Shown here: positions 18,025-26,736 of the stretch, in pieces | How the letters are laid out: each line of letters starts with the position of its first letter | Numbering within the stretch: position 1 is the stretch's first letter | NCBI GenBank assembly: GCA_031266415.1 | Contig: JAISBB010000001.1 | Coordinates: forward strand, 157,556-221,555 | Length of the DNA: 64,000 nt | Direction: 5' to 3' | DNA from: Oscillospiraceae bacterium | GTDB lineage: Bacteria > Bacillota > Clostridia > Oscillospirales > Ruminococcaceae | Made by a program: the position numbers and the translations under genes | The notes under the pieces: model-generated | Told to the model about the DNA's origin: nothing | What the model saw: the letters and a program-made list of their open reading frames with translations, nothing else | The model's database searches: none

Positions 18025-18483
18025 TTAACTACTAATTACTATATCGCTAATTTCTAAAAATAATTTTCTGCGCTGCCTAAATAATTCCTGCAATTGCTCT
18101 TTTGTGAAATCAACAACTAGCGGCCTATTCGAATCTTTGATTCTAAGGTAACAGGTTTCAAAATCCGTATCTAAGAAAATTATAGCAAAATCAGCTGAAA
18201 ACATCAACACATTCTCCAATGATTCAAATGTGCCACCACCCACAGCAATCACCACATTTTTCAGCTCTGCCAAATTTCTACAATAATTCATTTCACATTT
18301 TCTAAAATAAGGTGCTCCAAATCTTTCGAATATCTTTTTAACTGAAATGCCTTCCTGGTTTTCAATCATTTCATCTAAATCTAAAAACTTTAGTTCTTTT
18401 TTCATTGCAAAGCGCTGCCCCCAAGTGGATTTCCCAGCTCCCATAAAACCACAAATCACAATCTCGGTTCCACTATTTTTCAC
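18025..18483 (-). CDS. aroK: Shikimate kinase
   Basis: AroK phosphorylates shikimate at O3 with ATP. Walker A is GFMGAGKSTWG, and the metal/shikimate-binding DLDEMIE follows. PYFRKCEMNY carries the shikimate-binding Arg, AVGGGTFES the glycine-rich loop, and RPLV lies in the lid region. At 152 residues it is slightly short for the family. A GTG start overlaps the stop of the upstream RnfE-like gene (GTGA). Confidence 0.92.
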   Translation of the reverse strand: MKNSGTEIVICGFMGAGKSTWGQRFAMKKELKFLDLDEMIENQEGISVKKIFERFGAPYFRKCEMNYCRNLAELKNVVIAVGGGTFESLENVLMFSADFAIIFLDTDFETCYLRIKDSNRPLVVDFTKEQLQELFRQRRKLFLEISDIVISS

Positions 18484-19085
18484 TCTTCAGCATCCTCATA
18501 ATCGGTTAATTTATTAATTAACCCCAAAAAACACCCCATAATAACAAAACCACCAAAAGGAGCCAAAAATCCTTTAAGCTTAGGGCTTGGGAACGAAACA
18601 TCCCAAATTGTTCCACTACCCAACCATTCACGCAAACACGAAATCAACAGTATTTGGATACTGAAAAACGAAATATAAAACAGGTTATTTTTAATGCTAA
18701 ACGGTTTATTGGCGTTCCCTGTTCTTGTAAACACACTATAATTGCTTAATGCAAAAGAATGCAACACCAAAAGTGGAAAATAAATCTTGTTTAAATCAGC
18801 AATAAACGGAGATATTTTTTTAAGTTGTGGCAAACTAACAGCATAAACCAAGCAAGAAACAAAAATACTAACGTAGGCCCGTAATTTTCTGCGTATCTGA
18901 TTACCAAACAATTGCTGCACCGCTGTTGATACCAAAACCATTAAACTTAAAACGATTAAAACTGCACACCCTGCCTTCAAAGAATTACCACAAACCACAA
19001 TTGGTGCCGCAAATAACTGAGTTAAAAACAATTCGTTTTTATTTTTTATTTTTCTCCATATTGTGCTTGCTGCCACTTTCATCAC
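18480..19085 (-). CDS. Orphan RnfE/NqrD-like membrane protein
   Basis: The 201 residues have about six hydrophobic segments and resemble the RnfA/RnfE/NqrD/NqrE group of ion-translocating electron-transfer complexes. Examples are LTQLFAAPIVVCGNSLKAGC near residue 21 and ISCLREWLGSGTIWD near residue 150. No other rnf or nqr gene is nearby. It could be a lone paralogue with another job, or the rest of the complex lies elsewhere. It precedes aroK with a 4-bp overlap. Confidence 0.6.
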   Translation of the reverse strand: MMKVAASTIWRKIKNKNELFLTQLFAAPIVVCGNSLKAGCAVLIVLSLMVLVSTAVQQLFGNQIRRKLRAYVSIFVSCLVYAVSLPQLKKISPFIADLNKIYFPLLVLHSFALSNYSVFTRTGNANKPFSIKNNLFYISFFSIQILLISCLREWLGSGTIWDVSFPSPKLKGFLAPFGGFVIMGCFLGLINKLTDYEDAEE

Positions 19086-19111
19086 ACATTCCCATTTTTA
19101 ATTTCGCTAAA

Positions 19112-19924
19112 TTAACCCGGTTCATAATTCTTTCGCAAATAATTATACAAATATTGTTGTGCAATCCCTTCAAAACCTTCAAACTCTCTTGGCCAACCGT
19201 TCGGAAAATATTTCAACAGCCCCCTCCTTATCCAAACATCCACCGGCGCTACATTGTAGCGACCAAAACCATAAAGCAATACACAGGCTGCAATTTTCGG
19301 ACCAACCCCATCGATTTTCATTAATGCAGCTTTTGCAAAATCGCTAGATTTTGTTCCAAGTTTACCTAATTCAAGCCTTCCTGTTAGCACTCGATTCGCA
19401 GCAGACAAAATATACCTTGCCCTAAATCCCACACCAACCTTCTTTAAATCTTCAAGCGTCAAATTTGCCAACTGCTCGGCACTAGGGAAAGCGTAAACCT
19501 CATCATCAATTGGAGTACCCGCCAATCTACATAATTTATCTATCAGCCCTTTTATCCGCTTAATATTATTATTTTGACTGATTATGAATGATATTAATGT
19601 TTCCCATGGGTCTTGTTTTAAAATCCTAATTCCCGGAGAAAATTTATATGCTAATTTTAAAACTGGGATTTTTTTCAATGCCGTTTCTAGAAATTCATAA
19701 TCTCTGTTTAAGGCAAAATAACTACTCCAAAAATCTAAATTGCAGTTCTTTAGTTCTTCTAAAAAAATATTTTCCCTAGTTTGCCAAATTCTTGCTGATT
19801 TATCATTTACAACTCCACAAAAGACCCCATCTTCAATTTCTTGCCACCGGAAACATTGCCCACACATTAACGTATTTTTAAGGGAAAAGTTACTGGAGGT
19901 ACACAATTTAACAATAAAGCTCAA
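19112..19924 (-). CDS. ogg: 8-oxoguanine DNA glycosylase (OGG1 type)
   Basis: This bifunctional DNA glycosylase/AP lyase removes 8-oxoguanine. The N-terminal OGG domain contains TLMCGQCFRWQ. The helix-hairpin-helix and catalytic region is IDGVGPKIAACVLLYGFGRY with the Schiff-base Lys, followed by APVDVWIRR with the conserved Asp. QDPWETLISFIISQNNNIKR is characteristic. A TTG start overlaps the preceding TGA (TTGA). Together with nth, mutS and a MATE pump it suggests attention to oxidative or DNA damage. Confidence 0.9.
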   Translation of the reverse strand: MSFIVKLCTSSNFSLKNTLMCGQCFRWQEIEDGVFCGVVNDKSARIWQTRENIFLEELKNCNLDFWSSYFALNRDYEFLETALKKIPVLKLAYKFSPGIRILKQDPWETLISFIISQNNNIKRIKGLIDKLCRLAGTPIDDEVYAFPSAEQLANLTLEDLKKVGVGFRARYILSAANRVLTGRLELGKLGTKSSDFAKAALMKIDGVGPKIAACVLLYGFGRYNVAPVDVWIRRGLLKYFPNGWPREFEGFEGIAQQYLYNYLRKNYEPG

Positions 19925-20730
19925 TTACCATATTTCCTCTCCACAATGCTTAAAACATCCACCAGCGACTTATCAACATTTTCCACAACATATTTACAAA
20001 GTTTTTTTATTACTTCTGGGGCGTGCGCCATTGCTACAGAGTATCCAGCTATCTCCAGTATTTCAAGGTCATTGTAATAATCACCAATTGCAAAAACATC
20101 TTCCATGCGAACATTTATAATTTCTACTAATTTAAGCAATGCCGCACCTTTAGAAACTGCCTTGGGTAATATCTCAACAAACATTTCCGCAGAACATACA
20201 ACCTTAAGATCTTCGCCAACTATTCCATTCAAAAATTCACATATTTCCTGACTCTTTTCTTTATCACACGTAATTACAACCTTAAGCATATTAACACAAT
20301 CTTGCGGTTTAACAGCACTTGGCTTTATATTAAAATCTTCAAAAAACCAGTCCAAATATTTATCTTCTTTTACCATGTAATAGCAACTAAGATCCGCCAT
20401 TAAAATCCCACAATCTTTATACTTTTCTGCCACTTTTGCAATGACATCAGCCACTGTTGACGGCTGATATTCAACAAATAGACATTTTTCTTGCGCATAA
20501 TCATAAATACAGCTGCCGTTATATAAAATTGCTGGGACATTTGCCTTTAACTTTTTATGGATCTCCCTTGTTGCATTTACGCAACGGCCCGTTGCAACTG
20601 TAAGCAACATGTTCGCATGAATAATTTCTTGTGCCGCTTTTAAATTCTCAAGTGATATATCTGCAGCCTTGGGAACAATTGTTCCATCAACATCGGTAAT
20701 CACCAAAATCTTTTTCTGTTTATTTTCCAA
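19921..20730 (-). CDS. Cof-type HAD-superfamily phosphatase
   Basis: A 269-residue haloacid-dehalogenase hydrolase of the Cof/Cof-like subfamily. Motif I is ITDVDGTIV, motif II is in LTVATGR, motif III Lys lies in VSKGAALLKLVEI, and motif IV is FAIGDYYNDLEIL. A C2-type cap lies between. Such enzymes dephosphorylate sugar phosphates or flavin precursors; the substrate cannot be told. A TTG start follows AAGGAG. Confidence 0.88.
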   Translation of the reverse strand: MENKQKKILVITDVDGTIVPKAADISLENLKAAQEIIHANMLLTVATGRCVNATREIHKKLKANVPAILYNGSCIYDYAQEKCLFVEYQPSTVADVIAKVAEKYKDCGILMADLSCYYMVKEDKYLDWFFEDFNIKPSAVKPQDCVNMLKVVITCDKEKSQEICEFLNGIVGEDLKVVCSAEMFVEILPKAVSKGAALLKLVEIINVRMEDVFAIGDYYNDLEILEIAGYSVAMAHAPEVIKKLCKYVVENVDKSLVDVLSIVERKYGN

Positions 20731-20733
20731 ATT

Positions 20734-21891
20734 TTAAACTCTCCTTGTGCTATTAGATCTAATCTCACAAATTGCATTTTTTAGAATCTTCACAAAACGC
20801 AATACTTCTTCTAAAGTATTATCATAAAAAAAACTAATCCTAACTGCAGATTCAACAATATTATTTTGCAGCCCTAGCGCTTTTAACACATGACTTTTAC
20901 TCTTTTGCGAACATGCCGCACCTGAACCAATAAACACACCATCTTGCCCCAATCGGTTTACCAATAACTGTGAAGGAACCCCTAAAACTGAAAAATTTAA
21001 AACATATGGCAGAGCACCTGGACTCGAATTGATTTTAACCTCTTGAAATTTTGCAAGTTCTTCAACAAGGGTTCCCTTTAAAAGTTCCACTGTTTCTAGC
21101 CGTTTTTTAATTTCAGATGGATTAAGGAGTTTAAAAACCTCAGCCAACCCAACAACGCCACTTAAGTTTTCTGTCCCCATTCTAATCCCAAATTCTTGTG
21201 TACCACCTTCAACCAAACAAAACTTAAGACCACTTTTAACAAAAAGCCCACCTATCCCCTGTGGTGCCCCAATTTTATGCCCGCTAAAACTCATCACATC
21301 AACGCCGAGTTTTTTTACGTCACAATCAAGTTTGCCAATTGATTGAGCGGCATCACAATGAAATAAAGTATTACTATTCTTTTTCTTAACCGCTCTCACA
21401 ATATTTTCTATTGGATAAATATCCCCAGTTTCATTATTAACCTGCATTACACTCACAAGCATGGTTTTTTCATTTACCAATTCTTCAAAATCACTAACCG
21501 GCAATTCTCCATTGCTTTTCGGTTTAACATACAATACTTCATAACCCAAACTTTCTAATTTTTTACAACAAGTCAAAACAGATTTGTGTTCAACCGCACT
21601 GGTTATAATACGGTTCCCATTCCTAAATTTAGGTTTAATTGCGCCCAAAATTGCAATCATATTACTTTCACTACCACTAGAGGTAAACACAAACTCATTC
21701 GACTCGCAGTTTATAACACGGCTTACAATTCCTCTTGAATTCTCTAGGATTTTTTTTGCCGCAATTCCCAGTTTGTGCAAAGCCGAAGGATTTGCAGAGT
21801 GGTTAACCAACAAATTAGAAATCTTCTCAACCACTTCTTTTTTCACCATTGTAGTAGCCGCATTATCGAAATAAATATCAGGCTCCAACAT
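20734..21891 (-). CDS. Cysteine desulfurase (NifS/IscS family)
   Basis: A PLP enzyme that strips sulfur from cysteine for Fe-S clusters or tRNA thiolation. It opens EPDIYFDNAATTMV. FVFTSSGSESNMIAILGA binds PLP phosphate, SAVEHKSVL and HCDAAQSIGKL follow, and MSFSGHKIGAPQGIGG carries the PLP Lys. The mobile-loop Cys is in IGSGAACSQKSKSHVLKALG. The ATG at 21891 is preferred over the GTG at 21921, which lies inside the MATE gene. No iscU or thiI is adjacent, so the acceptor is unknown. Confidence 0.92.
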   Translation of the reverse strand: MLEPDIYFDNAATTMVKKEVVEKISNLLVNHSANPSALHKLGIAAKKILENSRGIVSRVINCESNEFVFTSSGSESNMIAILGAIKPKFRNGNRIITSAVEHKSVLTCCKKLESLGYEVLYVKPKSNGELPVSDFEELVNEKTMLVSVMQVNNETGDIYPIENIVRAVKKKNSNTLFHCDAAQSIGKLDCDVKKLGVDVMSFSGHKIGAPQGIGGLFVKSGLKFCLVEGGTQEFGIRMGTENLSGVVGLAEVFKLLNPSEIKKRLETVELLKGTLVEELAKFQEVKINSSPGALPYVLNFSVLGVPSQLLVNRLGQDGVFIGSGAACSQKSKSHVLKALGLQNNIVESAVRISFFYDNTLEEVLRFVKILKNAICEIRSNSTRRV

Positions 21892-23269
21892 CTTTAAAAA
21901 CCCCTTTCTTTGCACCAACACCCGTTACATCCTTTATCCAGCCGCCTCTTTTTATGCGAACAAAACCAAAAATAAGCTTAACCAGAATATCTGCCCTTGT
22001 ACACAAATAAACAACCGCCAACGGCCATTTGAAAATTTTCAGACCAAACCAAGTTAGAGGAACCGCAAAAAACCACAAAGAAATGGTATCTAAAAGTAAC
22101 ACCGTTTTCGTATCGGCACCACCTCGCAAAATGCCGTAAACGCAGGTGCTAGAAATCGCTTGAAAAAACAAAATAATGGCATTCACTTCAATCAGCTGAG
22201 CAGCCAACATTTTTGCTATTTCACTTAATTTCCCCATATTCAACACCGGATTTTTAACCAGTAATGTTATCCCCAATGAAAAAACACCAACCGCCAAAGA
22301 AACAAAAAGAATATTTTTAATAAACTTTGATAATTTTTTAAATTCACCACTACCAACTAACTGTCCTATTATCACCTCAACAGAAGAAGCGAATCCAACA
22401 ATAAAAACACTAGATAACTGCCCAAATATCCCAACTTCAGCCACAGCAGCAATCACTTCTCTAGAACCTGTTTTACTAAAAACTATGTTATTCAATGAAA
22501 GCCCCAGCCCCCACAACACTTCATTTATCACAACCGCATAAGAGCACTTAAAAAGATTCCGCATTACACCTTTTTTCTCTATAAACAGATCTCGCAACCG
22601 GAACCCTAACTTCACTTCTTTTTTTTCTAAAAAATAAATACACAATAAAAAGGCAACACTTCGCGCAGTTAGTGTTGCGTAAGCCGATCCTTTAACTCCA
22701 AGTGCGGGGAATCCACATTTACCAAAAATTAATATATAATTTAACATAATATTTATGAAGAGAGTTACAAGTTCCACAAATAAAGCGAACTTTACTTCAG
22801 ACATACTTCGCAGCACTAGCACATAAACAACCAAAAAACCGGTTAAAAGATATGTTGGGGCCATAAACCGCAAATATTGTGCACCAATCACAACTAACCA
22901 TTGATCGTTTGTTAATAACCGCATAACAACAGTTGGCACACTAAACAAAGTAACAGAAAAGAGCCCACCAATCACTAATATTAAGTTCAAAGAAACTGCC
23001 ATGATTTTCTTGATTGAAACCAGATCTTGCTTACCGAAATATTGCGCACACACCATACAAGCCCCACTGCCCACACCAGAGATAATAAAGAAAAATATAA
23101 TAAATGGAATGTTGGCAATTATACAAGCATCTAGTTCATTTTCTCCCAACAACTGGACCATGAGAACATCTGTCATATTAATAGCAAATGAAATTAATCC
23201 CTGCGCCGCCATTGGCAAACTCAGGGTGAGCAGCATTTTACAAACAGATTCGTGCTTCATTGTATTCAT
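21878..23269 (-). CDS. MATE family multidrug/sodium antiporter
   Basis: A twelve-helix MATE exporter of about 463 residues; members expel cationic drugs or metabolites using Na+ or H+. The start of the fold reads MLLTLSLPMAAQGLISFAIN and DVLMVQLLGENEL, with later VEVIIGQLVGSGEF. The frame is open upstream to 23485, but the ATG at 23269 overlaps the thiT stop (ATGA) and matches the family N-terminus, so it is used here. The 3' end overlaps the cysteine desulfurase start. Confidence 0.9.
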   Translation of the reverse strand: MNTMKHESVCKMLLTLSLPMAAQGLISFAINMTDVLMVQLLGENELDACIIANIPFIIFFFIISGVGSGACMVCAQYFGKQDLVSIKKIMAVSLNLILVIGGLFSVTLFSVPTVVMRLLTNDQWLVVIGAQYLRFMAPTYLLTGFLVVYVLVLRSMSEVKFALFVELVTLFINIMLNYILIFGKCGFPALGVKGSAYATLTARSVAFLLCIYFLEKKEVKLGFRLRDLFIEKKGVMRNLFKCSYAVVINEVLWGLGLSLNNIVFSKTGSREVIAAVAEVGIFGQLSSVFIVGFASSVEVIIGQLVGSGEFKKLSKFIKNILFVSLAVGVFSLGITLLVKNPVLNMGKLSEIAKMLAAQLIEVNAIILFFQAISSTCVYGILRGGADTKTVLLLDTISLWFFAVPLTWFGLKIFKWPLAVVYLCTRADILVKLIFGFVRIKRGGWIKDVTGVGAKKGVFKDVGA

Positions 23270-23829
23270 GCCAATTTTGTTCCCCTTTTCCAATCTGAAG
23301 CTAAAAGCCTGCACACACCCAACATAGTCAAAAACATTTCCGGAATTAAATATGAAGCATTGTAAAATATGCTCAATGTTACGGCAACAACTCTTGCTTG
23401 CTTTAACAACGGCCCCCAAACAAGAACGCCCGCTATCAAATGAACAACAAACTTTAACATAAAAACAACAAAAATACACAAACAAACTTCGCGAAATTCT
23501 TTTTTTAACTTACGGCAGCAAAATACCGAACCAAGCCCCAAAACCCCATAGCCACACAGGTAATCTAAAAACACACAAACGAAAAATTGGAAGCCATTTA
23601 ACGCAATGGAACCTAGCGGCCCAAAAAACAACTTAAATAAACCACAAGCCAACCCAAGCAGCACACCAAACCGTGGCCCCAATTTAATGCCAGTAAAAAC
23701 TATTGGAACCATACCAAAAAGAGAAACAGAACCGCCACAAGGCCAAAAACCTGAAAATTTAATATTGCCAAGCAAAACAGTTAAAGCGAAAAAAAACGCA
23801 AACAGTGACACTTTTTTATTTTTCTTCAA
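23266..23829 (-). CDS. thiT: ECF thiamine transporter S-component (ThiT-like)
   Basis: ThiT is a six-helix substrate-binding membrane subunit that works with a shared ECF energising module to import thiamine. Family marks are CGGSVSLFGMVPIVF near the N-terminus, a Gly-rich repeat region with LGPRFGVLLGLACG, FVVHLIAGVLVWG, and FYNASYLIPEMFL near the C-terminus. Length 187 fits. The EcfA and EcfT genes are not in this window. It lies between a coiled-coil protein gene and the MATE gene, overlapping both. Confidence 0.82.
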   Translation of the reverse strand: MKKNKKVSLFAFFFALTVLLGNIKFSGFWPCGGSVSLFGMVPIVFTGIKLGPRFGVLLGLACGLFKLFFGPLGSIALNGFQFFVCVFLDYLCGYGVLGLGSVFCCRKLKKEFREVCLCIFVVFMLKFVVHLIAGVLVWGPLLKQARVVAVTLSIFYNASYLIPEMFLTMLGVCRLLASDWKRGTKLA

Positions 23830-24307
23830 CCTTAACTTGCCTATCTTTCTTAACGTCGCTCTTTAAAATGTTCTTTGTGTTTTTCACATCGTTTAAGCAA
23901 CCAAACAACCCATTTTCTGCCTTATTTAAAAGTTCGTCTAGATATTGATACGTATTTCTTTTAATATTTCGCGCATTGATCATTGCCTCATTCATCACAT
24001 CTTGCGCTTTCTCGAATGCCCTTTGCGTTACATCTTCTTCGTTTATCAAAAGGCTGGCTTTTTCTTCTGCTTTTTGGATCATTAATTGGGCACTCTTCTT
24101 TGCATTTTCTAAGATTGCTTCTTCACGCTCCGTAATGTCACCTGCCATCCTAACTTCACTTGGCAAACTTTCACGAATTTCTTCCAAAATCTCTAATATT
24201 TCATTAATACGAACTACAATTCGACCACCAGAAAGTGGGATTTTTACGCCCTTTGTAAACAAGTGCTCAAGAATATTCAACAATTCATCAATTTTATTTG
24301 TTGCCAC
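23816..24307 (-). CDS. Coiled-coil protein of unknown function
   Basis: About 163 residues, strongly helical and charged. An N-terminal helix pair (ILEHLFTKGVKIPLSGGRIV) is followed by a long coiled coil rich in Ala, Glu and Lys from about residue 60 to 130 (EAILENAKKSAQLMIQKAEE). It resembles DivIVA- or ATPase-subunit-like stalk proteins common in Clostridia. The GTG at 24307 is chosen because GGAGGG lies 8 nt upstream. It overlaps thiT by 14 nt. Confidence 0.7.
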   Translation of the reverse strand: MATNKIDELLNILEHLFTKGVKIPLSGGRIVVRINEILEILEEIRESLPSEVRMAGDITEREEAILENAKKSAQLMIQKAEEKASLLINEEDVTQRAFEKAQDVMNEAMINARNIKRNTYQYLDELLNKAENGLFGCLNDVKNTKNILKSDVKKDRQVKVEEK

Positions 24308-24431
24308 TTCTATTCCCTCCAATTGCAATTGCAAAAATCCAACACCTTATTATTTTACCATGCATCTAAAAAAAAATCAAAAATGAAAGATTTATGAAGC
24401 AGCATGATATAATTGCCGTGAGGTGTATTTA

Positions 24432-25238
24432 GTGGAAATAATTAACAGCAAAGATAACTTGACCATAAAACGAATTCGCAAATTAATTCAATCTAAAAAA
24501 GAAAGGTTAAAATACAAGCAATTCGTTATTGAAGGGCATAAATTAATTGAAGAAGCACTTAAAAGCCAAATTCAAATCGAAATTTGCTTGTTTACTGACT
24601 CTTTTTTAACACAGTATCAAAGTTTTGTTGAAAATTTAACTTCGCGCGCAACGCGCATGCAACGGCTGGCTCCTGGCTTAGAATCGCGAATTTCTGTTAA
24701 TTCTTCTCCACAAAGCATATATTGTGTTTGCTCGCTACCAGATTTTTCTGTTCATCATCACAACCTCCAACCGGGCAAACACTTAGCTTTAATTCAGATT
24801 CAAGACCCCCATAATCTTGGTGCAATTATCCGCACAGCAGATGCTTTTTCAATCGACTGCCTTTATATTTCAAGCGATTCTGTAGATTTGTTTTGCCCCA
24901 AAGTCATTCGTGCTTCCATGGGTTCTTGTTTTCGGCAAAAAGTTACCATCTTAAATGATGTTTATACGTTTTTAAACATATGCAAAACACAAAAGTTCGC
25001 TACTTATGCAACCACTGTTGAAGGGAACACACAAGACATTACTCAAATTCAATTTAGCAAAAATTCTGTTATATTCATCGGAAATGAAGGGAATGGACTG
25101 CCAAAAGAACTAATTTCTAGTGTCGAACATCACATTAAAATTCCAATCTCTTCGCAAGTTGATTCGCTTAATGTTAGCGTTGCAACCGGAATTCTTGCAT
25201 GTTACCTAACCAATTCAACACCAAATTTCACGCCGTAA
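24432..25238 (+). CDS. TrmH/SpoU-family rRNA 2'-O-methyltransferase
   Basis: A SPOUT-class RNA methyltransferase of about 268 residues, usually acting on 23S rRNA. An N-terminal substrate-binding domain (RKLIQSKKERLKYKQFVIEG) is followed by the knotted catalytic domain. Its motifs are IQIQDPHNLGAIIRTADAFS (motif 1), IFIGNEGNGLPKEL (motif 2) and IPISSQVDSLNVSVATGI (motif 3). The GTG at 24432 has AGG about 8 nt upstream. A TATAAT at 24408-24413 would place the transcript start only a few bases before the ribosome binding site. Confidence 0.88.
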   Translation: MEIINSKDNLTIKRIRKLIQSKKERLKYKQFVIEGHKLIEEALKSQIQIEICLFTDSFLTQYQSFVENLTSRATRMQRLAPGLESRISVNSSPQSIYCVCSLPDFSVHHHNLQPGKHLALIQIQDPHNLGAIIRTADAFSIDCLYISSDSVDLFCPKVIRASMGSCFRQKVTILNDVYTFLNICKTQKFATYATTVEGNTQDITQIQFSKNSVIFIGNEGNGLPKELISSVEHHIKIPISSQVDSLNVSVATGILACYLTNSTPNFTP

Positions 25239-25415
25239 GCGACAACACCTCACACCAAACCATTAAGGTAGGTAAGACTATGCAGACATTCTCGACTATT
25301 TTCAATACAATGTCGGCATGAAAGTTCAAAAACAACTTGAGCATACACAGTTTTTTAAAAAAGTTTTTGCAAAAGCGCCATAATGAGAAAAGTAATAAAA
25401 TTAAGGAGTCACCCA

Positions 25416-25805
25416 ATGGAAAAGAAACTATTAGATGCAGCTAAACAAGTGGTTGGAAAATTCTCGTTAAATGGATTCGAAGGGAATTCAGCTGGGCAAG
25501 TTGCCTCGGCACTTATCACCTCCAAAGGCAATGTATATACCGGAATATGTATGGATGTTGCCTGTAACTTGGGGTTCTGTGCAGAACATGCGGCTATAGC
25601 CGAGATGTTAAAGAACCGCGAAACAGAAGTTGCGTGGATTGTGGCCATTTTAGAAGATGGCAAGATACTTCCGCCCTGTGGTCGCTGCCGCGAAATGCTC
25701 GTTCAAATTAATGAATGTAACGTAAATACAAAAGTGATTATCAACCAGGGACAAATGGTTCCATTAAGTGAATTATTACCATTTCTCTGGCATACAAGAC
25801 TGTAA
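25416..25805 (+). CDS. cdd: Cytidine deaminase-like zinc enzyme
   Basis: This 129-residue protein has the two zinc motifs of the cytidine deaminase fold: CAEHAAIAEML (the C/H-A-E) and PPCGRCREML (P-C-x-x-C). Typical Cdd deaminates cytidine to uridine in pyrimidine salvage; the blasticidin-deaminase-like subgroup cannot be excluded. The ATG at 25416 follows AAGGAG by about 8 nt. It is a single-gene unit ending in a hairpin. Confidence 0.85.
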   Translation: MEKKLLDAAKQVVGKFSLNGFEGNSAGQVASALITSKGNVYTGICMDVACNLGFCAEHAAIAEMLKNRETEVAWIVAILEDGKILPPCGRCREMLVQINECNVNTKVIINQGQMVPLSELLPFLWHTRL

Positions 25806-25828
25806 ACGAGTTTTGAATCCCGTTTACA
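25801..25828 (+). terminator. Hairpin terminator after cdd
   Basis: An 8-bp stem TGTAAACG / CGTTTACA (25801-25808 with 25821-25828) overlaps the cdd stop codon and is followed by AAAACTTTTTC. The U-tract is displaced, so strength is uncertain. It separates cdd from the convergent prmC. Confidence 0.5.
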
Positions 25829-25869
25829 AAACTTTTTCAGTGCCATTTGTGAATATTATTTATTGGGAA

Positions 25870-26724
25870 TTAATTGCGCCATAAATCATCCAACTGGCCG
25901 ATTGCAACTCGCTCTATTCCATTCAAATCTTTTTCAATAGCAGTTTTAAAATCCGCTTCACCTAAAATATTTAAAACCGCCTCCATTTGGCCAAACCCAA
26001 CCTCTAATGCAAGTGTCCCACGTGGCTTAAGGTACCCCTTGAAATGCTTCGCAATTTTGGGGTAAAAGTCCAAGCCATGCACACCACCATCTAAGGCAAT
26101 TCTTGGCTCAAATAACACTTCTTTCTGTAAATTCCCAATTTCAGCAGTTTTAACATAAGGGGGGTTTGCAACAATCAAATCAATCTCAACATCAGGCAAT
26201 AAATCGAAAATATCTTGGTTCAATGAATTTGCATTCTCAAGTTTATAGACTTCGCAATTTTTTTTAAGATATTCAAATGCTTCTTTACTTTTTTCCACCA
26301 AATAAACAATTGCATCGGGCCGTGCCATAGCAACCGAAATTCCAATGCAACCACTACCACTGCAAAGGTCAAAAACAACTGGCCTTTCTTTCGTTTCAAT
26401 TATTTTTAATGCTACTTCAACCAGAGTTTCCGTTTCTGGCCTGGGAACTAAAACTCCAGGTCCAACAAAAAAATTAAGCCCACAAAAAAACCAATTCCCA
26501 ATTATGTACTGCAAAGGCTCGCGGATAACCCTTCTCTTTGCCATTGAATAAATAGCCATTGCTTGCTTTTTTGTTAGATTTACATTAAGCATCCACATTT
26601 TGCCTAAAACTTCTTCAAAAATTACATTCGCTTCAAAACCAGGGGACTCTATATGCGCAAGCTTCAACATTTGCTTAACTGAAACATATAAGTCACGGTT
26701 TCTCAAAACTGGCATTCCTTTCAA
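25870..26724 (-). CDS. prmC: Release factor glutamine methyltransferase
   Basis: PrmC methylates the GGQ glutamine of RF1 and RF2 with SAM. An N-terminal helical domain is followed by GPGVLVPRPETETLVE, the SAM loop VFDLCSGSGCIGIS and the catalytic DLIVANPPYV motif. 284 residues, as expected. It lies 12 bp downstream of rsmG; prfA is not next to it here. Confidence 0.93.
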   Translation of the reverse strand: MKGMPVLRNRDLYVSVKQMLKLAHIESPGFEANVIFEEVLGKMWMLNVNLTKKQAMAIYSMAKRRVIREPLQYIIGNWFFCGLNFFVGPGVLVPRPETETLVEVALKIIETKERPVVFDLCSGSGCIGISVAMARPDAIVYLVEKSKEAFEYLKKNCEVYKLENANSLNQDIFDLLPDVEIDLIVANPPYVKTAEIGNLQKEVLFEPRIALDGGVHGLDFYPKIAKHFKGYLKPRGTLALEVGFGQMEAVLNILGEADFKTAIEKDLNGIERVAIGQLDDLWRN

Positions 26725-26736
26725 AAACTTTAATTT

